A DNA stretch of 64,000 bases, from contig SJCO01000015.1 in NCBI GenBank assembly GCA_005217565.1, forward strand, positions 62,001 to 126,000, in the 5' to 3' direction. Of the stretch, positions 43,480 through 52,620 are shown piece by piece. Position 1 is the stretch's first letter; each line of letters opens with the position of its first letter. Position numbers and translations under genes: made by a program. The notes beneath the pieces are model-generated. The model did no database searches. It saw only the letters and a list, made by a program, of their open reading frames with translations, and was not told where the DNA came from. The DNA comes from Puteibacter caeruleilacunae. Lineage in GTDB: Bacteria; Bacteroidota; Bacteroidia; Bacteroidales; Prolixibacteraceae.

Positions 43480-44391
43480 ATGATTCAAAATCTAATCGCA
43501 AAGATGCTACCGCACATGCCCAAAAAGCTGGTCTGGATCTTCTCCAAGCGTTACATTGCAGGAGAAACAATTGAAGATGGCTTGAAAGCTGCTCGTAAAC
43601 TCAACGAGGAGAATATTCTTGTAACAATCGATTTGCTTGGTGAATTTATAACTAACTTATCGGAAGCTGAGGAAAACAAAGAAATGTACCTTAAGATTGT
43701 TGACCGCTTCACTTCAGAAAATATCCAGGGAAGTTTCTCAATAAAACCAACCTTCTTTGGTTTATTATTGGATAAAGAAAAATGCTATCAAAACATAAGA
43801 GAAGTTGTTAAACTTGCTGCTGAGAAAAACAATTTTATCAGAATTGATATGGAAGATTCCCAGTGTGTAGATGATGAATGGGATATTTACAAAAAGCTTA
43901 AGAATGAATTTCCAGGTCATGTAGGATTAGTTCTACAGGCATATCTGCGCAGAACCTTACCCGACTTGCGTGGATTAAATGGATCTGTAACCAAGGAAAA
44001 TCCATACAACTTCAGACTATGTAAAGGGATCTACGTTGAACCAGAAGATATAGCCTATAAAGGATTTCAGGAAGTTCGTGATCACTATCTTGCAGATCTT
44101 GAATATATGCTAACACATCATATGTATGTAGGTATTGCAACTCACGACGAATACTTGGTGGATGGCTCAATTGAAATAATAAAGAAACACAACATACCTC
44201 AAAGTCAATTCGAGTTTCAAATGCTTTATGGCGTGACACCCGATTTAAGAAAAAAGATTGTAAATGCAGGATATAAAATGCGTGTATATGTTCCGTTTGG
44301 CAAAGACTGGTTTGGCTACTCAACACGAAGGTTAAAAGAAAATCCTAAGATGGTCAATGACATCGTGAAAGCCTTATTTATCAGAGGCTAA
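43480..44391 (+). CDS. Proline dehydrogenase
   Basis: The 303-residue protein is a stand-alone FAD-dependent proline dehydrogenase, which oxidises proline to 1-pyrroline-5-carboxylate and passes electrons to quinone. Active-site blocks are visible: 'FSIKPTFFGL' (about 86-95), 'IRIDMEDS' (about 122-129), 'VLQAYLRRTLPDL' (about 149-161), 'RLCKGIYVEPEDIAY' (about 177-191), 'QFEFQMLYGV' (about 245-254) and the C-terminal 'VYVPFGKDWFGYSTRRLKENP' split over about 270-292, with the arginine pair that binds the proline carboxylate. Its partner enzyme is pruA at 27028-28665. A terminator follows. Confidence 0.93.
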   Translation: MIQNLIAKMLPHMPKKLVWIFSKRYIAGETIEDGLKAARKLNEENILVTIDLLGEFITNLSEAEENKEMYLKIVDRFTSENIQGSFSIKPTFFGLLLDKEKCYQNIREVVKLAAEKNNFIRIDMEDSQCVDDEWDIYKKLKNEFPGHVGLVLQAYLRRTLPDLRGLNGSVTKENPYNFRLCKGIYVEPEDIAYKGFQEVRDHYLADLEYMLTHHMYVGIATHDEYLVDGSIEIIKKHNIPQSQFEFQMLYGVTPDLRKKIVNAGYKMRVYVPFGKDWFGYSTRRLKENPKMVNDIVKALFIRG

Positions 44392-44405
44392 ACACGGTCA
44401 ATAAA

Positions 44406-44440
44406 AAATAGCGTATCATTGATTTGATACGCTATTTCAA
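44406..44440. terminator. Bidirectional terminator, proline dehydrogenase / nitroreductase
   Basis: AAATAGCGTATCA (44406-44418) pairs perfectly with TGATACGCTATTT (44425-44437), loop 6 nt, with A-rich left and T-containing right flank. It serves both convergent genes. Confidence 0.85.
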
Positions 44441-44460
44441 TTCTAATTCGTGTTATACAT

Positions 44461-45036
44461 CTATTCTATAATAATGTCTCCTAATTTTCTTTTTGGTACG
44501 TGATGCACCTCATCCTCTGATCTCCAATATTTGATATCATCATCCTTTACTTCATCAACCACAACCTCTTCAACTGGTTTGCCCAGGGCAATAACATAAA
44601 GAATATCGAGATGCTCTGGTATTGACTTTAAAATTCTAATCTGTTCGCGTTTAATAGCTCCCATAATACAGCCTCCAAGACCTTTTTCCACAGCTCCAAG
44701 TAAAATACTTTGCATTGCGATACCATCATCGCAAAAATGATTTTTTGCAATATTGGTGTCCTTAAGAACAACAATATATGCAGTAGGTCTTTCTCCTTTT
44801 ACTGGTCCATCCCAGTCTTTCAGATACCCTGCCCATGCAACCAAAGGGAAAATCTCCTCATTTGATTTTTCATCACAACATATCATATATTTCAATGGTT
44901 GTGCATTACGAGCTGAAGGCGATAATCGGGCTAAATCAATGAGCTCTAAGATTTCGTTACGATTAATCTCAAAGGACTCATCAAATCTACGATAGCTTCT
45001 GTTTTTTCGAATTAAATCTTTTATCATGGTCTTCAA
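44461..45036 (-). CDS. Nitroreductase family protein
   Basis: The 191-residue protein is an FMN-dependent nitroreductase-family oxidoreductase: 'IRKNRSYRRFDES' (about 8-20) with the phosphate-binding arginines, 'LARLSPSARNAQPLKYMI' (about 35-52), 'DDGIAMQSILLGAVEKGLGGCIMG' (about 102-125, split) and 'LYVIALGKPVEE' (about 145-156). The substrate is unknown; relatives act on nitro compounds, quinones or flavins. An alternative start three codons in (MIKDLIRK) is equally plausible. It is about 115 nt downstream of sod on the same strand and may share its transcript. Confidence 0.9.
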   Translation of the reverse strand: MKTMIKDLIRKNRSYRRFDESFEINRNEILELIDLARLSPSARNAQPLKYMICCDEKSNEEIFPLVAWAGYLKDWDGPVKGERPTAYIVVLKDTNIAKNHFCDDGIAMQSILLGAVEKGLGGCIMGAIKREQIRILKSIPEHLDILYVIALGKPVEEVVVDEVKDDDIKYWRSEDEVHHVPKRKLGDIIIE

Positions 45037-45151
45037 TTAAATCAATATATAATCTCCGTACAGAAGATGATCAATCATTTATGACCTTAAAAGTAATAAA
45101 ATTCGAAACTCACACTATACCTAATATCGCGACTAACAGAGGAAATCAAAT

Positions 45152-45751
45152 TTAACCTTTATAGTACTCATCAACAGCATCCCAATTAATAGCTTTCACA
45201 AAAGCCTGAATATAATCAGGTCTCCTATTTTGATACTTCAAGTAATAAGCATGCTCCCAAACATCAATTCCCAGAATAGGCTTTCCCTTTACCTCAGCAA
45301 CATCCATTAATGGATTATCCTGATTAGGAGTTGATGTAACAGCCAGTTCTCCATCTTTATCAATAAGCCAGGCCCATCCTGAGCCGAACCGAGTAGCTGC
45401 TGCCTTTGCAAACTGATCAACAAAAGCATCGAACGATCCAAATGCATGATTAATTGCCTCAAGTAATTCTCCTTGAGGTGCCGAAGCTCCTCCTGGTGTT
45501 AATACCTTCCAATAAAGATTGTGATTAAAATAGCCTCCTCCGTTGTTACGTACACCAACAGGAAGACTAGAAACATTACTAAAAATCTGATCCAGTCCTT
45601 TCCCTTCAAGCTCAGTACCCTGAACAAGTCCGTTTAAGTTATTAGTATATCCCTGATGATGCTTCGAATAATGAATTTCAACTGTTCTTGCATCAATATA
45701 TGGTTCCAGCGCATCAAACGCATAATCTAATTTTGGTAATTGAAACGTCAT
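45152..45751 (-). CDS. Superoxide dismutase, Mn-type (Fe/Mn family)
   Basis: The 199-residue protein converts superoxide to oxygen and peroxide. Metal ligands are His in 'EIHYSKHHQGY' (about 25-35), His in 'YFNHNLYW' (about 74-81), and Asp and His in 'IDVWEHAYYLKY' (about 162-173). The residue pattern 'TPNQDNPLM' carries the glutamine typical of Mn enzymes, and the Fe-type glutamine before NH is a glycine/tyrosine here, so Mn or cambialistic use is likely. The presence of SOD fits an aerotolerant or facultative lifestyle. It is divergent from the MATE gene. Confidence 0.94.
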   Translation of the reverse strand: MTFQLPKLDYAFDALEPYIDARTVEIHYSKHHQGYTNNLNGLVQGTELEGKGLDQIFSNVSSLPVGVRNNGGGYFNHNLYWKVLTPGGASAPQGELLEAINHAFGSFDAFVDQFAKAAATRFGSGWAWLIDKDGELAVTSTPNQDNPLMDVAEVKGKPILGIDVWEHAYYLKYQNRRPDYIQAFVKAINWDAVDEYYKG

Positions 45752-45900
45752 AACTCAATAGTTTAATTTATTATTCAGACCTTCTTGTCTTTTATTTTAA
45801 ATCTTAAACAAGGTTAAATCCAAAAGGTTTGTTACGTCACAAAAGAATTTTAATCTAAGTCGTGAAATAATTTTAGTTTCTTTGCTAAAAAATAGATCTC

Positions 45901-47211
45901 GTGAACAAAAGAATTTTAAAACTCGCAGTACCCAATATCATCTCCAATATCACCATACCCATGTTAGGTATTATAGACCTTGGCCTAATGGGACATATGG
46001 GATCAGAAAGTTATATTGGAGCAATCGCGTTGGGAACAATGATTTTCAATTTTCTTTACTGGGCCTTTGCATTTCTACGCATGGGAACCAGTGGATTCAC
46101 AGCACAAGCTTATGGAGAAAAGAATACACCTGAACAAGCTTACAATCTATTTCGTGCTTTACTTGCCGGAGGAATAGGAGCAGTATTATTAATCATCCTT
46201 CAAATCCCAATTGAAAAAGCCAGCTTCTACCTAATTAATGGAAGCTCAGAGGTTGAAACGCTAGCTCGTGAGTACTTCTATATTCGCATATGGGCAGCAC
46301 CTGCTACCATCAGTTTATTTGCGTTTACAGGATGGTTTATTGGTATGCAGAATGCCAAAATACCAATGATTATTTCAATCGTTATCAATATTTTAAACAT
46401 TGCATTCAATCTACTTTTCATTTTCGTCTTTGGGATGAAGTCGGATGGTGTAGCACTGGGAACTGTACTTGCTCAGTATTCAGGCTTGTTAATGGCAATA
46501 TACTTCCTCTTTAAAAAGTACAGGAACGTTTTCCACCATCTAAACTGGAAGCATATATTAGATGTACACGCTTTAAATCGCTTTTTCAAAGTAAACTCTG
46601 ATATTATTGTTCGCACATTCTGCATTATAGGTGTTTTTACCTTCTTCACCTCTAAGTCAGCATCGATGGACGATACACTGTTAGCAGTTAACTCTCTACT
46701 TTTACAGTTTTTGATGTTTTTCTCCTATTTTATCGATGGATTTGCATATGCCGGAGAAGCACTTATCGGAAGATATCTGGGAGCTAAAGACCTGATAAAT
46801 TTCAAATTAGCCATTAAGAAATTATTCCATTGGGGTATTGGTCTTGCTGCTGCTTACACACTAATATATTTTGTATCGGGAAGCTTCATCCTTAAGATAC
46901 TAACTAACAATATTACAGTGTTGAATCAATCAGAGAGCTACATGATCTGGGTTGTACTCATCCCTGTAGCAAGTTTTGCGACATTTATTTGGGATGGCAT
47001 CTATATAGGTTCTACAGCATCGAAAGCCATGCGAAACACCATGTTGGCATCAACATTTCTGTTGTTTGTTCCTATTTATTTCTTCTTGATGCCCATTTGG
47101 GGTAATCATGCATTATGGTTGTCGATGCTACTTTTTATGGCTGGAAGAGGAGTATTCCAGACCATAATAGCACCTAAATCAATCTACCGATTAATAAAAT
47201 CAGAAGAATAA
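45901..47211 (+). CDS. MATE family efflux transporter (DinF-like)
   Basis: The 436-residue protein has 12 transmembrane helices and MATE features: 'RILKLAVPNIISNITIPMLGIIDLGLMGHMG', split over about 3-34, and the second half 'SLLLQFLMFFSYFIDGFAYAGEALIGRYLGAKD' (about 263-298), where the 'DGFAYAGEALIG' form is that of the DinF branch. These proteins export drugs or metabolites with Na+ or H+. The start codon is GTG at 45901; no nearby ATG fits the family start. It is divergent from sod with 149 nt between. Confidence 0.92.
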   Translation: MNKRILKLAVPNIISNITIPMLGIIDLGLMGHMGSESYIGAIALGTMIFNFLYWAFAFLRMGTSGFTAQAYGEKNTPEQAYNLFRALLAGGIGAVLLIILQIPIEKASFYLINGSSEVETLAREYFYIRIWAAPATISLFAFTGWFIGMQNAKIPMIISIVINILNIAFNLLFIFVFGMKSDGVALGTVLAQYSGLLMAIYFLFKKYRNVFHHLNWKHILDVHALNRFFKVNSDIIVRTFCIIGVFTFFTSKSASMDDTLLAVNSLLLQFLMFFSYFIDGFAYAGEALIGRYLGAKDLINFKLAIKKLFHWGIGLAAAYTLIYFVSGSFILKILTNNITVLNQSESYMIWVVLIPVASFATFIWDGIYIGSTASKAMRNTMLASTFLLFVPIYFFLMPIWGNHALWLSMLLFMAGRGVFQTIIAPKSIYRLIKSEE

Positions 47212-47450
47212 GCTCCATCTCTAAAGATTTCCTTTTGAGACGATGATACCTTATAACCAAAGATAAATACTTCACTTTGGACTAACATCAAATGCCATGA
47301 ATTATCAAAAGCATTTGATATAGCAATTACTTTACTTTTTTTACGAATAATTTTACCCATTACTAAATAGCTGCATTAGAATCGATATTCAAATGTAGCT
47401 TGTAATTCTGTTAAGAACCGTTGGCTAATCTTAATATTCATTAAAAATAC

Positions 47451-47480
47451 AGTTTCGCCCATCCATTAATAAGCGAAACT
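47451..47480 (-). terminator. Probable terminator overlapping the stop of the nucleoside kinase gene
   Basis: AGTTTCGC (47451-47458) pairs with GCGAAACT (47473-47480), 8 perfect bp, loop 14 nt holding the stop codon. On the minus strand it is followed by GTATTTTTAATG. Confidence 0.5.
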
Positions 47481-49130
47481 ACTCCCCCCTAAAAACTCTC
47501 TTAGTAAAGAAGTTGGAGGAATCTCGGTATCTTCTACAGCCTTAACGTAAGCGAAAAACTTCAGTAGTCGAACAGCCTCCGAATACTCTTTCTGATTCTC
47601 CGGAACTGTTTTAAGAAGAGGCTCTGCAAATCGTTTAAGTACGCATAATTCATAGATCAAAGCAGAATTAAACATGATGTCAGCATTCTCTTGGTATGGG
47701 AAAATATACTTCTCTTCTCCAACACGAACACTTCGCCAACGTCTGATGGTATCCAATGCGGAATAGTTACGATATCTACTATCTCTTATTATTCTTCTTA
47801 TCAATCGATTATCAGTTGTTGGAATGTAATTATGTAGATCAATATTAATCTGTGTTAATGCAGATATAAAAATCTTGAATTTATTAACATCTTCGATCAT
47901 AGGAGTCAATTGTGGATTCAATCCATGTATTCCTTCAATAATTAGGATATTACCATCTCTAAGTCTCAACTCCTTTCCATTAAAAAACCGCTTACCTGAC
48001 TTGAAGTCGAAATTAGGGACCCTAATTTTCTCACCACTAAGAAGCGCTAACAGATCTTTATTAAAGTAATCGATATCAATAGCATGAATAGACTCAAAAT
48101 CATACTCCCCATTTTCATCCTTTGGTGTCTCTTCCCTATTAACAAAGTAGTTATCCATTGAAATCATTATAGGAGACATACCACTAACAGCCAGCTGAAC
48201 AGCCAATCTCTTACTAAAAGTAGTTTTACCAGAAGATGAGGGGCCTGCAATTAAGACGATTTTAAGATCCTCTCGTCGATCATAGATCTGTGATGCGATC
48301 TCCACAATCTTCCTTTCGTGTAACGCCTCTGAAATCTTGATTACATCACCAATTTTTCCTTTTCGAATGTACGTATTCAAGTTCGCAACAACGTGTGAGT
48401 TATGAATTTCGGCCCAATCTTTATGTTCCTGAAAGATCCCAAACAATTTATTCTGAGGAACAAAGTCCATCAGTTCATGCTCGCGTTCTGTACTAGGTAC
48501 CCTCAACAATAATCCATTATGAAATCTCTCAATATCGAATACCCCAAGATACCCAGTTTCTGGAACTAAATGACCATAAAAGTAATTGACCTTATCTCTT
48601 AGAAAATGGACATAAGAATACAGGTTACCCTTATCTCGAAACAATCGGGCCTTATGCTCCAGGTTACTCTTCTTGAATAACTTTATCACCTTCTCGGTTC
48701 TCATCCCCTTGCGTTCAAAAGGAATATTCTGATCGATAAGTGCTTTCATCTCCTCACGGATTAAAAAGATATCCTCATCGGTAATATCACGCTCCAATCC
48801 CTGCATTTCACAGAAATATCCCTTCGCAATACCATGCTGAAAACTAAGCGTTACATCTGGAAACAGATCACTAACAACAGAGTATAACACAAACATTAAC
48901 GAACGCACATACATTCTGCGTCCTTCAGGATGAGTATAATCGATAAACTCTACATTCTTCGGTTTTACAATTTCATATTGCAGTTCCTTTGCTTTATTGT
49001 TGACTAAGGCACCCAATACTTGAAACTTTAAATCTACCTTTAAATCTTCAGCGATCTCCAACAACGTTGTTCCCAAAGGATAGGAACGACAAACACCATT
49101 ATTCTCACAGTATATTTCAATATTTTTCAT
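47466..49130 (-). CDS. TGS-domain / uridine kinase-like fusion (nucleoside kinase)
   Basis: I start this at the ATG at 49130 (554 residues, MKNIEIYCENNG); an upstream in-frame ATG at 49175 adds 15 residues with no conserved look. The N-terminal 60-70 residues resemble a TGS/threonyl-tRNA-synthetase-like module ('SYPLGTTLLEIAEDL'), residues about 70-250 resemble the ThrRS second domain, and residues about 270-480 are a uridine kinase/phosphoribulokinase domain with Walker A 'IAGPSSSGKTTFSKRL' (about 287-302), 'MISMDNYFVNREETP' (about 321-335) and 'LIIEGIHGLNP' (about 393-403). This architecture is common in Bacteroidota and Firmicutes and labelled nucleoside kinase; its substrate is not certain. 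Confidence 0.87.
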   Translation of the reverse strand: MKNIEIYCENNGVCRSYPLGTTLLEIAEDLKVDLKFQVLGALVNNKAKELQYEIVKPKNVEFIDYTHPEGRRMYVRSLMFVLYSVVSDLFPDVTLSFQHGIAKGYFCEMQGLERDITDEDIFLIREEMKALIDQNIPFERKGMRTEKVIKLFKKSNLEHKARLFRDKGNLYSYVHFLRDKVNYFYGHLVPETGYLGVFDIERFHNGLLLRVPSTEREHELMDFVPQNKLFGIFQEHKDWAEIHNSHVVANLNTYIRKGKIGDVIKISEALHERKIVEIASQIYDRREDLKIVLIAGPSSSGKTTFSKRLAVQLAVSGMSPIMISMDNYFVNREETPKDENGEYDFESIHAIDIDYFNKDLLALLSGEKIRVPNFDFKSGKRFFNGKELRLRDGNILIIEGIHGLNPQLTPMIEDVNKFKIFISALTQINIDLHNYIPTTDNRLIRRIIRDSRYRNYSALDTIRRWRSVRVGEEKYIFPYQENADIMFNSALIYELCVLKRFAEPLLKTVPENQKEYSEAVRLLKFFAYVKAVEDTEIPPTSLLREFLGGSSFAY

Positions 49131-49317
49131 GCACCTCGATTTTTCATTTTCTGATTGTACAAAGTCTGTATACATTCAGTTCCTCATTTGATTTCCGGAT
49201 TAGGAGATTTTTTAGGATTAAGAAAGTTGATTGTCCCCCATTTCCGTACATCAAGATACACAAATTATATACCCAAACATCTTCTGAATACATAAATTTT
49301 GTTAAAACAGAATAAAA

Positions 49318-49343
49318 AAAGCCGGGGTGCGCGCCCCGGCTTT
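49318..49343 (-). terminator. Terminator of the outer-membrane barrel gene
   Basis: AAAGCCGGGG (49318-49327) pairs perfectly with CCCCGGCTTT (49334-49343), loop TGCGCG. On the minus strand it runs into TTTTTATTCTG. It starts 37 nt after the stop codon. Confidence 0.88.
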
Positions 49344-49380
49344 ATGCATGTATACCTATATGAAAAAATCTGCGCTAGTG

Positions 49381-50136
49381 TTAAAGTTTAATACTAAGCC
49401 CAGTAATGAAATACAATTTATCGCGAACAGGATTATAAACCATCGAAGCCTTTATACTTGTCCGTAGTCCTTTTACAGATCCCAATTCGTAACCAGTCGT
49501 AGCAGCAAAATTCACAAAACGTGCTTTTGATGCATACAATCCTTCTTTTGGAGTTAATCCAGCAATGGCCCCATAAGATAGCTTCTTATACTTACCTGTA
49601 TAACTAGCCTCCAAATACGTTGAATAATAATTGTCGCCATTATCCGGATTCTTATCATTCCCAGCAAACAAAACAGATCCAGATAGTTTTACAGGAAAAT
49701 GCTTAAATTTATAGTCGACTACCAGGTCTCCCAAGTGTTGAGTTTCCTTTGAAAAATCGGTAAGTTGACTTCCAAAGAATGCACCTCCTCCAGGACAATA
49801 GTAATCAAGTACTGTGATAGTAAAATTTTTGATTTTATAACTACAGTAAATGTCTATTTCGTTAAAACTTCCGTCGAAACAATATGCCCCCCATCCAGAT
49901 AAAGAGAATCGAGGAGAAATCTGCCAAGTTATTGTTGGTTCAACGCTTGCCGAACCTCCACTTTTTCTTCCTCTCCACAAATGCTGTGATAAGAAATCAA
50001 CATTGACACTTATCTTTTTTGTCTGTACTGCATCATGTGCAGACAGATCGGTAGGTTCATTATCGGTGTTATCACCAATAGCCAACAATTGACCAACCAG
50101 CAACCATAATAATGTTATTAATATTCCTTTTTTCAT
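49381..50136 (-). CDS. Outer-membrane beta-barrel protein (TorF-like plan)
   Basis: I start this at the ATG at 50136 (251 residues, MKKGILITLLWLLVGQLLA), giving a normal signal peptide; the frame is open to 50244 but that adds a second hydrophobic segment with no signal shape. After a Thr/Asp-rich linker come alternating beta strands typical of an outer-membrane barrel: 'SVNVDFLSQHLWRGRKSGGSASVEPTITW', split over about 37-66, with the 'LWRG' turn also seen in TorF-type porin-like proteins, and a final strand 'KLYFITGLSIKL'. Its cargo is unknown. A strong terminator follows. Confidence 0.75.
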   Translation of the reverse strand: MKKGILITLLWLLVGQLLAIGDNTDNEPTDLSAHDAVQTKKISVNVDFLSQHLWRGRKSGGSASVEPTITWQISPRFSLSGWGAYCFDGSFNEIDIYCSYKIKNFTITVLDYYCPGGGAFFGSQLTDFSKETQHLGDLVVDYKFKHFPVKLSGSVLFAGNDKNPDNGDNYYSTYLEASYTGKYKKLSYGAIAGLTPKEGLYASKARFVNFAATTGYELGSVKGLRTSIKASMVYNPVRDKLYFITGLSIKL

Positions 50137-50502
50137 CTTACACATTGATATACTTCCAAAAATCGGCGGCGAAATTACAATGCCGTTTGAAAATAAAACA
50201 TGAAAAAAAACATTGATAAGAATCATGCAAAAAAACGAGTTCATAATTCGAATAATTCAGATTGTAATCACCCCTGCATTCCCCGTTATACTTAAGAGTT
50301 TACAGGCTATTCAGTAGCAATAAACTGAATTAAATCATAGATTTTTATCATTGTTTCCTCTCTAAGGAATGAATTTCTTCGCGACATAAAGAAGAATATT
50401 GAGTTTATCTCCTTCTCTTGAATGGGGGAAATCATGGTATAAACTGAAAAAAACGTGAAATAAGTTCCATTACAGGAAACTAGACTAATAAACAAAGGAA
50501 AC
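50137..50502. other. Divergent intergenic region without recognisable elements
   Basis: These 366 nt between the barrel gene and the nucleoside-recognition gene contain no convincing ORF, RNA or strong hairpin. An AAAGGA sequence 4 nt before the ATG at 50503 is one of the few Shine-Dalgarno-like sites in the window. Confidence 0.45.
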
Positions 50503-51681
50503 ATGAATGCAATAAGAAAAATAAAGAATTCAGATTTCGTGCGCCAAAGAAGATATGAAGCTATCGTCTTTCTTGCGTTTTTTCTTGGTTTCTTCGGTTA
50601 CCTTGGCCATCACATGGGGATTGCCAACCTTTTGAATACAATCATGAGAACAGCCTGGGACTTATTGATGAATACTGTATTCTACTTAATGGGAATCACT
50701 GTACTCACTGGAGCACTCAGCAAGCTACTCATTGAATTTGGTGTGGTGCGTTTACTTGAGTTAATCTTAAAACCACTAATGCGCCCATTATTTAATCTTC
50801 CGGGAGTATCAGCATTAGCAGGTGTCATGACATTCTTCTCTGATAATCCTGCGATTATCAGCTTATCGAATGATAAAAACTTCAGTCGATATTTCAAGCG
50901 CTATGAGTTAGTTTCTCTTACCAACTTTGGAACCTCATTTGGGATGGGACTAATTGTTATCACCTTCATGGCAGGATTCGGTTATTTTAAACCTGCGATG
51001 GTAGGACTAGTAGGTGCAATATCGGGAGCAGTTATTTCAACTCGCTTGATGCAACGACTAACCAAGAAGCAACTAGGCAGCGAATGCATGGGAGATTGCT
51101 GTGAAGCTGGTCTTACTGCCGAAGCTAATATTTCATTCAAAACAGAAGGATCAACATTTATGCGTTTCCTAAACTCGATTCTTGATGGAGGAAAACAAGG
51201 AGTTCAATTAGGATTAGCGATTATACCAGGAGTTTTGGTGATTAGTACCATGGTAATGATTATGACCTTCGGTCCAAGCGATGCCGCTGTAGGTTATCAA
51301 GGTCTGGCATACGAGGGTGTACCGCTTCTACCAAAACTTGCAGGAAGTGTTGACTGGTTTTTCTATGCATTGTTTGGATTCCAGTCACCTGAGTTAATTG
51401 CATTCCCTATAACATCTCTTGGTGCTGTTGGTGCAGCATTGTCTCTTGTGAAAATGTTCGTAGCTGAAAATATTATTGATGGAAATGCAATCGCCGTATT
51501 TACAGCCATGGGAATGTGCTGGAGTGGCTATCTAAGCACTCACACAGCGATGCTCGACACACTTGGATATAGAAACCTGACTTCCAAAGCGTTATTATCG
51601 CACACCATTGGTGGTCTGATGGCTGGAATTATTGCTCATTATCTATATCTTCTTGCATCAATTTGGATTCCTATGGCATAA
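50503..51681 (+). CDS. Nucleoside-recognition (Gate) domain membrane protein, spore maturation A/B-like
   Basis: The 392-residue protein has about nine transmembrane helices arranged as two Gate (nucleoside recognition) domains (about 45-170 and 225-385), as in SpmA/SpmB-like and CD0519/CD1768-type proteins. Conserved segments are 'GVMTFFSDNPAIISLSND' (about 106-123), 'SLTNFGTSFGMGLIV' (about 137-151) and 'AMGMCWSGYLSTHTAMLDTLGYR' (about 336-358). The hydrophilic middle has a CxxxCC cluster ('SECMGDCCEAG', about 195-205) that could bind metal. Transport of a nucleoside or similar is the usual guess; function is unknown. A terminator follows at 51747. Confidence 0.82.
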   Translation: MNAIRKIKNSDFVRQRRYEAIVFLAFFLGFFGYLGHHMGIANLLNTIMRTAWDLLMNTVFYLMGITVLTGALSKLLIEFGVVRLLELILKPLMRPLFNLPGVSALAGVMTFFSDNPAIISLSNDKNFSRYFKRYELVSLTNFGTSFGMGLIVITFMAGFGYFKPAMVGLVGAISGAVISTRLMQRLTKKQLGSECMGDCCEAGLTAEANISFKTEGSTFMRFLNSILDGGKQGVQLGLAIIPGVLVISTMVMIMTFGPSDAAVGYQGLAYEGVPLLPKLAGSVDWFFYALFGFQSPELIAFPITSLGAVGAALSLVKMFVAENIIDGNAIAVFTAMGMCWSGYLSTHTAMLDTLGYRNLTSKALLSHTIGGLMAGIIAHYLYLLASIWIPMA

Positions 51682-51740
51682 GATTCTCTGTGAAGTAAAA
51701 GTTACCTTTTCTCAAATAACCTTAACGATACGAAAAAAAA

Positions 51741-51773
51741 CTTGCTCGGGTGCAAATATGTTTACCATATTTG
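51741..51773 (+). promoter_or_regulatory. Promoter of the ttcA-like gene, inside the terminator palindrome
   Basis: CTTG (51741-51744), a 21-nt spacer and CATATTTG (51766-51773) fit the Bacteroidota promoter with one mismatch. The start site would be about 51780, 14 nt before the ATG. Because the -7 box is in a perfect palindrome, a mirror-image box exists on the other strand. Confidence 0.5.
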
Positions 51774-51784
51774 CACCCGTTTTT
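51747..51784 (+). terminator. Strong terminator between the Gate protein and ttcA-like genes
   Basis: CGGGTGCAAATATG (51747-51760) pairs perfectly with CATATTTGCACCCG (51766-51779), 14 bp with a 5-nt loop, followed by TTTTT (51780-51784). Its 3' arm overlaps a promoter-like -7 box for the next gene. Confidence 0.85.
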
Positions 51785-51793
51785 GATGATACG

Positions 51794-52561
51794 ATGACCA
51801 ACAAGAAGGAAAATAGAGAAGAGTACAATCTAATCCAGCGGGTATACCGTAAGGTGGGGAAAGCTATGCTTGACTATCAGCTAATTGAGCCTAATGACCG
51901 CATAATGATTGGATTATCAGGTGGAAAGGATTCTCTTGCCCTTGTTGATTTATTAGCCAATCGTCAAAAAAAGATACCATTTAAGTTTCACATTGTTGCA
52001 GCTCATATTGCTATTCCTGAGATAGGATATAAGGTAGATACTCAATTCTTAAGACAATTTTGTGCTCAGCGTGATGTTGAATTTATTGAACATTCCACAC
52101 AGCTTAGTGAGGAGAATAAAAGCAAAAAAGATAAAAACATTTGCTTTGTTTGCTCGTGGAACAGAAGAAAAGCATTGTTCCAGCTCGCCAAAGAAACTGG
52201 CTGTAGCAATTTAGCTCTCGGTCATCATATGGACGATGCCATTCATACTCTTTTAATGAATCTCGTCTTTCAAGGATCCATTAGTTCAATGCCTGCAAAA
52301 CTATCAATGTTCGAAGGATCCATGAAAATTATTCGACCGATGTTAACATTAACAGAGGAAGAGGTAATGAGCTATATGCGCATCATGAAATTTGAACATT
52401 GCACAGTAAAGAACTGTCCGCATGAAAAAGATTCAAATCGTGACGACATGAAGCAAGTAATAGAGCTGATGGAGAAACTAAACCCCAATGTACGCCAATC
52501 AATTTTTGGCGCAATGACTAACCTGCAAACCGACTATCTTCCATTTAAAGAAGCGCCTTAG
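51794..52561 (+). CDS. TtcA-like tRNA sulfurtransferase / PP-loop ATPase
   Basis: I start this at the ATG at 51794 (255 residues, MTNKKENREEYNL); the frame is open from 51632 but that stretch runs through the end of the previous gene and the terminator. The PP-loop is GLSGGKDS (about 42-49) and two CxxC motifs follow: 'CFVCSW' (about 118-123) and 'CTVKNCPHE' (about 205-213). TtcA-family enzymes thiolate cytidine 32 of tRNA using ATP and a 4Fe-4S cluster. The cluster-ligand cysteines fit, but close relatives with other tRNA targets exist, so I do not commit to the gene name. Confidence 0.85.
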   Translation: MTNKKENREEYNLIQRVYRKVGKAMLDYQLIEPNDRIMIGLSGGKDSLALVDLLANRQKKIPFKFHIVAAHIAIPEIGYKVDTQFLRQFCAQRDVEFIEHSTQLSEENKSKKDKNICFVCSWNRRKALFQLAKETGCSNLALGHHMDDAIHTLLMNLVFQGSISSMPAKLSMFEGSMKIIRPMLTLTEEEVMSYMRIMKFEHCTVKNCPHEKDSNRDDMKQVIELMEKLNPNVRQSIFGAMTNLQTDYLPFKEAP

Positions 52562-52620
52562 ACCGAATAAATAAGCTCTCTTTTAAAAAATACGGTTATA
52601 AAATTTATTCATTGGTAATT

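Noticed and set aside
51632-51793. 54-residue extension of the TtcA-like protein
   Set aside because: It overlaps the previous gene's end and a strong terminator.
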